This document shows positions 59,592-64,000 of a stretch of 64,000 nucleotides of DNA, in pieces. The notes under the pieces are model-generated. The model was not told the DNA's origin and ran no database searches. It saw only the letters and a program-made list of their open reading frames with translations. The stretch comes from QHXW01 sp035297145 (GTDB taxonomy: Bacteria; Acidobacteriota; Terriglobia; Bryobacterales; Bryobacteraceae), in NCBI GenBank assembly GCA_035297145.1, contig DATGZN010000042.1, forward strand, positions 26,406 to 90,405. The letters are read 5' to 3'. The position numbers and the translations under genes are program-made. Numbering within the stretch: position 1 is the first letter of the stretch; each line of letters begins with the position of its first letter.

Positions 59592-60776
59592 TCAATTGAG
59601 CTTCTCGACTTTGGGCTTTGCCTCGACGATTGGAATCTCCATCAGCCCACTTTCCAGCTTGCCCAAGACCTCACGCTTTGCAGCCATACGGACGTGACTG
59701 TAATGCTCCATCATTGCCCGGTCCAGGTGTCCAGCCACAGCCATGATCGTTGCGTCAGGAGCGCCTGCTTCCGACATCTCTGTGATCGCCTGGTGACGGA
59801 GATCGTGAAAACGGAATCCATGGAACGGCTCTGAGGCTCGCTTGCGAGCTTCCTCTACGTCCCGTCCTGCCTCCGCAGCAAGTTTTGCCGCCTCATTACC
59901 AGCCCGCTTCGCCGTTTCCTTAACCAGGGATCGCCATGCGCTGCGCCAACTCTTTTGGGGCTTCGCTGGATCAATGTGCTCGTTTTCGCAAGCAGGAAAA
60001 ACGTAGTGCTCGCGACTAGTCGCCCCATGCACCTGTGCCCGTTCCCAAAGCCGTGCCAGCGCTGCCATAGCGTCAGCATTCAAAGGAATATCCCGATGGC
60101 CCGTTTCTTTTTTGCTGCGCCTGACGTTTAGTACGCGGTTGAAGAGATCCACACCGCTCCAGCGGAGATGCTTCAACTCCACACCTCGGCAAGTGGTCGA
60201 AACGGCCAACACTGCCGCACAATAGGCAACCATCCAATCCGGTTTGCTCCCGGCAGTTCGGAATAGTTGAGCCTTCTGCTCAGGATTCAACGCCCGTCCG
60301 ACTATACGGCCTCGCTTCGGGAACAGCTTGATATCATCGGCGACGATCCTCCAACACTTAGCCCGCTTCATGAGCAAGCGAAGAACACCAATGTCCATGT
60401 TGATCGTTTTTCCTGATAGTCCCGCTGCCAGCCGCGCCCTTTGGTAAGCTGCGATGTCCTCGGCTCCAATCCGCAGTAGTGGTCTCTCTCCGAAGAAAGC
60501 CGCAAGAGGTTTCAGACGCTCTCTTTCGAATTGAATTGTCCGCTCCGCCACATGCCCCTTACGGTCCTCCACGAACAACTTTGCGGATTCGCTGAACGGC
60601 ATCCGCCCAAAGTCCCGCCCGCTCTTGGAAGCCGCTTTGCCAGCCAGAATCTCGGCAACACGTTTCTTCTCCAAGGTTGATGCCTCTCGCCTATCAGTCG
60701 TATCCAGCCCTTCCCGGTAACGAACTCCGTGGACCGTTACGTCCAGATGCCAATATCCTCCGCGTTTGTAGATCAT
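59592..60776 (-). CDS. Tyrosine-type site-specific integrase
   Basis: 394 residues, full length. An N-terminal Arm/DUF4102-free SAM-like core-binding domain (ERTIQFERERLKPLAAFF) precedes the catalytic domain. Active-site residues: Arg in TTCRGVELKHLRW, Lys in RRSKKETGHRDIPL, HxxR in HDLRHQAI, His in GHLDRAM and the nucleophile Tyr in MEHYSHVRM. A long helical insertion (ETAKRAGNEAAKLAAEAGRD) precedes the HxxR box. It catalyses integration, apparently at the 3' end of the tRNA-Pro gene. Its start overlaps the upstream small gene by 4 bp. Confidence 0.93.
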   Translation of the reverse strand: MIYKRGGYWHLDVTVHGVRYREGLDTTDRREASTLEKKRVAEILAGKAASKSGRDFGRMPFSESAKLFVEDRKGHVAERTIQFERERLKPLAAFFGERPLLRIGAEDIAAYQRARLAAGLSGKTINMDIGVLRLLMKRAKCWRIVADDIKLFPKRGRIVGRALNPEQKAQLFRTAGSKPDWMVAYCAAVLAVSTTCRGVELKHLRWSGVDLFNRVLNVRRSKKETGHRDIPLNADAMAALARLWERAQVHGATSREHYVFPACENEHIDPAKPQKSWRSAWRSLVKETAKRAGNEAAKLAAEAGRDVEEARKRASEPFHGFRFHDLRHQAITEMSEAGAPDATIMAVAGHLDRAMMEHYSHVRMAAKREVLGKLESGLMEIPIVEAKPKVEKLN

Positions 60777-60970
60777 TTCTGTCCTCCGTCCTTTTTCCCA
60801 GCCTTCGGCTTGCGTGGTCTACCCTTCGGCCATCCACCGCCACGTGTTTTGCGGGCTTTGTTGGCTTTCGAGAAATGTTCCGGGCCATACAATGTCAGAG
60901 TGCGTTTGCCGCCTTTTTTGCCAAGCATTGTTGCGGCTTGGGAGATGGCAGAAGGCTTTTTCGGCTTCAT
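60773..60970 (-). CDS. Small basic protein upstream of integrase (KGG-type)
   Basis: 65 residues from ATG 60970. MKPKKPSAISQAATMLGKKG is followed by GKRTLTLYGPEHFSKANKAR and a Lys/Arg/Gly tail, resembling stress-type KGG-repeat small proteins. The overlap with the integrase start and the strong promoter suggest a regulator or excision accessory factor, but no helix-turn-helix is visible. The frame continues upstream to 61087 without support. Confidence 0.65.
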   Translation of the reverse strand: MKPKKPSAISQAATMLGKKGGKRTLTLYGPEHFSKANKARKTRGGGWPKGRPRKPKAGKKDGGQK

Positions 60971-60976
60971 ATCACT

Positions 60977-61005
60977 AGTATACCACAAGCGCTTGTTGTT
61001 GTCAA
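60977..61005 (-). promoter_or_regulatory. Near-consensus sigma-70 promoter with palindromic operator
   Basis: On the minus strand, TTGACA (61005-61000) and TATACT (60982-60977) are separated by 17 bp. The -10 box ends six bases before ATG 60970, so transcription should start at or next to the A of ATG, giving a leaderless message. A perfect 12-bp palindrome, ACAAGCGCTTGT (60985-60996), lies in the spacer and is a good operator candidate for an element-encoded repressor. Confidence 0.8.
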
Positions 61006-61056
61006 GTTTTGGCCGCATTGTGCCATACTCTCCAGCGAGGATTGGTCGGGAGAAAT

Positions 61057-61152
61057 ATGCAGCGGCTGGTCCAAGATCCGATTCCATTTCTGATCCTGCT
61101 TTGCCTGGTCCTGCTAACCGTGTGGCTCTGGCGGTGGTTCAAAGGCCGTTAG
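61057..61152 (+). CDS. 31-residue single-helix membrane protein
   Basis: ATG 61057 follows GGGAG with 4-nt spacing. The peptide MQRLVQDPIPFLILLCLVLL plus TVWLWRWFKGR is one transmembrane helix with a basic end. Being short it could be accidental. It is divergent from the integrase promoter region and may be element-encoded. Confidence 0.4.
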   Translation: MQRLVQDPIPFLILLCLVLLTVWLWRWFKGR

Positions 61153-61177
61153 TGGGCAATTTGATGAGATCGATCCA

Positions 61178-61396
61178 TTACCGTTTGGGCTTCATCTGAA
61201 CGTATGCTGCAAAAATGTCCCGCCGCTCCGCCAGCCACCGACGCAAGTTGTTGCCGTTGCCCTTGACGGTTACCTCGATGCAATCGGGAGCAAGATACTT
61301 TGGCGACCGCTGAAGCTTGATTCCCGTCCAGTCTGGCTGTATTCGGGTGGTTTGCAGCCAGAGCCTGAATGTGGTGGTAACCATGTCCCTGAACAC
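61178..61396 (-). CDS. Hypothetical small protein
   Basis: 72 residues; a second ATG at 61384 is possible. The text SPKYLAPDCIEVTVKGNGNN and LRRWLAERRDIFAAYVQ has the character of a real alpha-beta protein, but I cannot place it. It lies between the small membrane peptide and a broken zinc-finger gene. Confidence 0.4.
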   Translation of the reverse strand: MFRDMVTTTFRLWLQTTRIQPDWTGIKLQRSPKYLAPDCIEVTVKGNGNNLRRWLAERRDIFAAYVQMKPKR

Positions 61397-61475
61397 TTTG
61401 GCGCTATGCTAGAACGCCGCCTGGCCTGATGTCCAGCAAGGGTGTGGTGTACCTTGGAAGCTGACTGGATCAATC

Positions 61476-61722
61476 GTGGCTGAAAGATGCCCGGAATGTG
61501 ACCGCCTCTGGCGCGAGCATAGTGAAGTGAGCCAGAAGAGTTTCCGGCTGGAAGCGTGGCTTAGAAATGCCGAGCTTCATCAGGGTCACAATCTGGTGCA
61601 GGCGCTAAACGGAACGCCTGGCAAGCCTGATGCAGGAGCAGAACCGAACCAGCGAAGCGCTTGCGGAGCATCAGGCAAAGGACCATCCCCCAAAAGGCAC
61701 TGCCGGGTCCCAGAGTGGGTGA
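61476..61722 (+). pseudogene. Frameshifted small zinc-ribbon protein gene
   Basis: From GTG 61476 the protein starts VAERCPECDRLWREHSEVSQ and continues RLEAWLRNAELHQGHNLVQA, the beginning of a short Cys-x2-Cys coiled-coil protein common in Acidobacteriota accessory regions. The frame then turns to low-complexity text, while another frame gives TERLASLMQEQNRTSEALAE and HQAKDHPPKG ending at TGA 61720-61722. A 1-nt shift near 61610 explains this. Confidence 0.5.
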
Positions 61723-61844
61723 TTTGATGTTTTTCCCTGTTCGGCGCAGACTGAATAGAAGGGCGGCAACTGAAAGCTCCCACGTAACTCCTCCGCATTC
61801 GGGTTGCCTATCGGAAGCCGCCCCTGCTAGGCTTCCCGCCGGCA

Positions 61845-61949
61845 ATGGGGTGTGAGGCCGATGATCAACAGCAGCACGTGCTGGTGAATGAGTTAACCGC
61901 CAAACTCGCTTACCTCGCACAGGACCAAGAGCGTATCACGTGGGCGTAG
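61845..61949 (+). CDS. Possible 34-residue protein
   Basis: ATG 61845 to TAG 61947-61949 encodes MGCEADDQQQHVLVNELTAK then LAYLAQDQERITWA, an amphipathic helical peptide similar in style to the tails of its neighbours. No ribosome site is clear. It may be a remnant of a longer gene; the surrounding 61723-62015 otherwise shows nothing I can support. Confidence 0.3.
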   Translation: MGCEADDQQQHVLVNELTAKLAYLAQDQERITWA

Positions 61950-62015
61950 ATACATCAAATCCAGAATTCTGTTACCGGCGGCAGACTTCCTGCATCATAA
62001 GAGCTGATAGCTGAC

Positions 62016-62333
62016 ATGGACAAGTGCATATACTGCGGAGCAGAAACACTGCTTTATCTTGGTGACGATCCAGTGTGCATCGAATGCGTGGACGATCTGA
62101 AGGCCGGGCGGGAACCGGGGGAAAGCCGGATACGTCCCAGTGGGCAGAGCATCGGACACCCCTTCAGGCTGAACCCGCCGATTGCTTGCGCAACTTGGTT
62201 CTCTCTAATTCCCATTTCAGTCTCTGCAATGCGGCGGAAGTTTCGTCTGCCCGAGCAACCGCTTGGCTTTCCTCGCCGTAACAAACGCGCATCAGAATGG
62301 CGATATCCTGAAGTCGCTCTTCGACAAGCGTGA
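62016..62333 (+). CDS. Small zinc-ribbon protein, C-terminal half doubtful
   Basis: ATG 62016. The first 35 residues (MDKCIYCGAETLLYLGDDPV, CIECVDDLKAGREPG) have two C-x2-C pairs like Acidobacteriota zinc-ribbon peptides. The remaining 70 residues overlap a convincing gene on the other strand and lack protein-like composition, so the true gene may be shortened or frameshifted near 62110. Confidence 0.5.
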   Translation: MDKCIYCGAETLLYLGDDPVCIECVDDLKAGREPGESRIRPSGQSIGHPFRLNPPIACATWFSLIPISVSAMRRKFRLPEQPLGFPRRNKRASEWRYPEVALRQA

Positions 62334-62397
62334 GGTCATGACGGAGCAGAACTTCCTGCTCGTCCGTGAGCGGACGCAAATCTCTCGAAGTGGGCAT
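62164..62397 (-). CDS. Hypothetical helical protein
   Basis: 77 residues. LRPLTDEQEVLLRHDLTLVE, ERLQDIAILMRVCYGEESQA and ALQRLKWELERTKL form a continuous amphipathic, coiled-coil-like helix. The composition is convincing for a real protein. Family unknown; such small proteins accumulate in integrated elements of this phylum. It overlaps the doubtful end of the zinc-ribbon gene. Confidence 0.5.
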   Translation of the reverse strand: MPTSRDLRPLTDEQEVLLRHDLTLVEERLQDIAILMRVCYGEESQAVARADETSAALQRLKWELERTKLRKQSAGSA

Positions 62398-62978
62398 AGT
62401 GGGGCAATTATATCGCTGGAGGCCTGGCCAAGTGAGGCGAGCAAATAATCCGCCGGGGGAGAAATAGAAAAAGGGCGGTACACCATCGATTCCATGCAGA
62501 CTTAAAGCCCATCGTCACCGATCATCAATCGCTTAGAAGCGCTATTGGCGCGGAGGCAATTTCATCCACGCACGCCTATCTGATCGTTCGTTGGTCTTCT
62601 TACTGCTTGCCCTTGGAATCAGGTACAACCGCCCTCGTTGTCGCCAGGTTCTATTTTGTCACCTCCAAGCCGCATCAACCTGCAAGCGGCTTTGCAGGAA
62701 GCATTTCCTCTGCTTCCCGACATGATTCTGCGCTTGTGCTGGGGCGTTGTCAATCTAAAACGGAAGAGATCCGCAAATGAAAACGTCAATTCTGGCGCGT
62801 TCTGAAATTCGTCCGTCTGTTCGGTCTTCGTGATTTCCTTCTGATAAATGCACCATGGAAATCACCGGCAGACGGGGTTTGTATCAAACACCACAGCCCT
62901 GCGATAGCGTCGAGGATTGTGCAAGCTATTGTTCTCTGTCGCTTACCTCAACCATCGATAAGTGAGCTAAGTATCTCC

Positions 62979-63007
62979 TTGACAGGGTAGTAGAAGAGGA
63001 CTATCCT
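62979..63007 (+). promoter_or_regulatory. Promoter for the ABM-fold gene
   Basis: TTGACA (62979-62984) and TATCCT (63002-63007) with a 17-bp spacer form a good sigma-70-type promoter. The predicted transcript would have a leader of about 100 nt before the ATG at 63113. Confidence 0.65.
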
Positions 63008-63011
63008 TATC

Positions 63012-63036
63012 AGCGAGCGGGTTCTCTCTGCTCGCT
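63012..63036 (+). promoter_or_regulatory. 5' leader hairpin
   Basis: AGCGAGC (63012-63018) pairs perfectly with GCTCGCT (63030-63036) across an 11-nt loop. It lies at the predicted 5' end of the transcript from the preceding promoter, where such stems commonly protect mRNA from decay; an operator is the alternative. Confidence 0.5.
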
Positions 63037-63112
63037 CTCCAGATCATCTAAACTAAGTTAGGTCCTCTGAAGCCTTCCTCTTAGCTAGCCACCATAACCG
63101 AGGAGGTTATTC

Positions 63113-63430
63113 ATGTTTGCTCGTAGTGTAACTGTACGACTCAAACCCAATTCCGTTGCGGAGTTCAACAGGACGATGGAGAAAGACATCCTGCCGCTGC
63201 TCCAACGGCAGAAAGGCTTCCAAGATGAAATCAGCCTGGTAGCTTCAAACGGATCGGAGGCTATTGGGATCAGTTTGTGGGATCAGAAGCAAGATGCCGA
63301 AGCTTATCAGCGCACAAACTACAGCCAAGTACAGCAGTTTTTGTCGAAAGTAATCGAGGGCAATCCCCAGGTTCAGACCTACGAGGTTGGTACCTCCACT
63401 GTCCACAAAGCTGCCTCACACGCCGCATAA
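63113..63430 (+). CDS. ABM-fold (antibiotic biosynthesis monooxygenase-like) protein
   Basis: 105 residues from ATG 63113 with a strong GAGGAGG ribosome site. SVTVRLKPNSVAEFNRTMEK followed by DILPLLQRQKGFQDEISLVA and GISLWDQKQDAEAY is the dimeric alpha-beta ferredoxin-like ABM fold. Members include haem-degrading and quinone-modifying enzymes, but many are of unknown role. It has its own promoter, leader hairpin and terminator. Confidence 0.75.
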   Translation: MFARSVTVRLKPNSVAEFNRTMEKDILPLLQRQKGFQDEISLVASNGSEAIGISLWDQKQDAEAYQRTNYSQVQQFLSKVIEGNPQVQTYEVGTSTVHKAASHAA

Positions 63431-63433
63431 GGC

Positions 63434-63456
63434 GGAAACGTAAATCGTTCCTTTTT
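63434..63456 (+). terminator. Intrinsic terminator after the ABM gene
   Basis: GGAAACG (63434-63440) pairs, with one bulged A, to CGTTCC (63446-63451) around TAAAT, followed directly by five T (63452-63456). It begins three bases after the stop codon of the ABM gene. Confidence 0.65.
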
Positions 63457-63496
63457 CAGGGCGCGCCTGTCAGCCTCCCTTCTCTTTGGTAGCAAT

Positions 63497-64000
63497 ATGC
63501 TAGCGAAAATCAAAGCCATGCTCGTCATGGCTCCGGAACGCCGTCTACCACTGCTTGACGCGCTTGAATCTTGTGATATTGAAGTACTGCTGGTCGGCAG
63601 TTGCCGCGAAGCCCGACGGATGCTTGAAACTCAGCCACCGGTGCATGTCGTGGTAACCGATACCGCTTTGCCTGACGGAGACTGGCGGCGGGTGCTTGAG
63701 ATTGTCACACAAGGTAGCCCAAACGTCGAATTGATCGTTCGGTCACGCGTGGGTGACCCCGCACTCTGGCTCGATGTTCTGGAGCAGGGTGGCTATGATG
63801 TGTTGGTCGAGCCTTACCAGCGCGTGGAGCTGCGGCGGATTGTCGAAGCTGCCGAAGCTAGAAGGTATTTGCGCTCACACGCCCAAGCAATAGCCCACAA
63901 ACGCAACGCTGCACGGGGCTGGACAGCAGGCAATAATTCCCTCGGCGATTTTGATACGACCGCCGAACGGTTGCACACCACCCAAGGGGCACCCGATCAA
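63497..64000 (+). CDS. Degenerate receiver-domain protein, cut by the window edge
   Basis: At least 168 residues from ATG 63497, open to the edge. IKAMLVMAPERRLPLLDALE begins a receiver-like fold, with a retained central Asp in VVVTDTALPDGDW and the final strand YDVLVEPYQRVEL. The usual N-terminal acidic pair is replaced by APE and the conserved Lys before Pro by Glu, so it may not be phosphorylated in the usual way. A basic, low-complexity tail follows. It resembles FrzS/NblR-type pseudo-receivers; the function is unknown. Confidence 0.6.
   Translation, partial: MLAKIKAMLVMAPERRLPLLDALESCDIEVLLVGSCREARRMLETQPPVHVVVTDTALPDGDWRRVLEIVTQGSPNVELIVRSRVGDPALWLDVLEQGGYDVLVEPYQRVELRRIVEAAEARRYLRSHAQAIAHKRNAARGWTAGNNSLGDFDTTAERLHTTQGAPDQ

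Larger units (their letters stand above)
62398..63112 (+). other. Long apparently non-coding region
   Basis: About 700 bp with lower GC and no open frame of protein-like composition on either strand. It contains a 7-bp stem CCTGCAA/TTGCAGG (62679-62698, 6-nt loop) and, near the end, the promoter and hairpin described below. I see no RNA gene by eye. It may be decayed element DNA or carry an unrecognised RNA. Confidence 0.5.
59480..64000 (+). mobile_element. Left end of an integrated element at tRNA-Pro (extent unknown)
   Basis: The tRNA 3' end (from about 59480) is followed by a tyrosine integrase oriented toward it, then small accessory genes, broken genes and non-coding sequence quite unlike the compact operons before. 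I do not see a second copy of the tRNA 3' end inside the window, so the right boundary lies beyond it or the element is decayed. The ABM and receiver genes at the far end may be host genes. Confidence 0.5.

Noticed and set aside
62764..62822. 18-residue peptide MKTSILARSEIRPSVRSS
   Set aside because: Too short and without conserved features to support as a gene.

Overview
The window looks like a chromosome segment of an Acidobacteriota bacterium, most likely of the Solibacter/Bryobacter type. The support is family-level: high GC, GH2 and DUF1080 secreted proteins, several PQQ-type beta-propeller genes, a cdaA-ybbR-glmM operon, a complete type II secretion cluster, a probable UGA-encoded selenoprotein and many secreted hypothetical proteins. 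This is inferred from gene content, not from a marker tree.

Layout. 1-1.6 kb: end of an unknown gene, a probable thioredoxin-like selenoprotein with an in-frame UGA (U-x-x-C), and a FliA-like sigma factor. 1.6-6.0 kb (minus): a Rieske/cytochrome b-dihaem c complex, then a polysaccharide deacetylase-ACP-ketosynthase cassette. 6.0-11.5 kb (minus): GH2 glycosidase, DUF1080 protein, then cdaA-ybbR-glmM. 11.7-15.7 kb: ribBA with a degenerate GTP cyclohydrolase half, a secreted protein, an RHH/PIN toxin-antitoxin pair, eda and a Trm112-like protein. 15.7-22.2 kb: a tightly packed operon of GT9 transferase, MsbA-like exporter, YicC, Gmk (apparent CTG start), RpoZ, CoaBC and a family 4 uracil-DNA glycosylase. 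22-30 kb: TIM-barrel isomerase, MBL hydrolase, CCA-adding enzyme, then a coupled four-gene operon of cytochrome c, PQQ alcohol dehydrogenase, enoyl-CoA hydratase and Rieske oxygenase. 30-36 kb: three consecutive PQQ-like propeller proteins and an MFS transporter.

36.5-49.7 kb is one long plus-strand run: ECF sigma factor, zinc-finger anti-sigma factor, a secreted protein, then gspE-F-G-H-I-J-K-L-M, a GspC-like protein, a small exported protein and the secretin gspD. No prepilin peptidase is present here. 50-59.3 kb: receiver-GGDEF and receiver-HPt proteins, a HEAT-repeat protein, a broken and apparently partly inverted receiver gene, a PD-(D/E)XK-like protein, a DUF697-like protein, a minus-strand group of poorly known genes including a frameshifted SinR/Cas2-like gene, a DsbA-like protein and an SDR.

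From 59.4 kb the character changes. A tRNA-Pro(CGG) is followed by a tyrosine integrase pointing toward it, a small basic protein with a near-consensus, probably leaderless promoter, several tiny or broken zinc-ribbon-type genes and about 700 bp of apparently non-coding DNA. This is the left end of an integrated element or its remnant. The window ends in an ABM-fold protein and a degenerate receiver gene cut by the edge.

The most notable items are the selenoprotein, the CTG-started gmk, the degenerate RibA half, the palindromes running into the gspH start, the shared PFG motif in two T2SS-cluster proteins and the inverted receiver pseudogene. I found no CRISPR array and no clearly new multi-gene defence or biosynthetic system.
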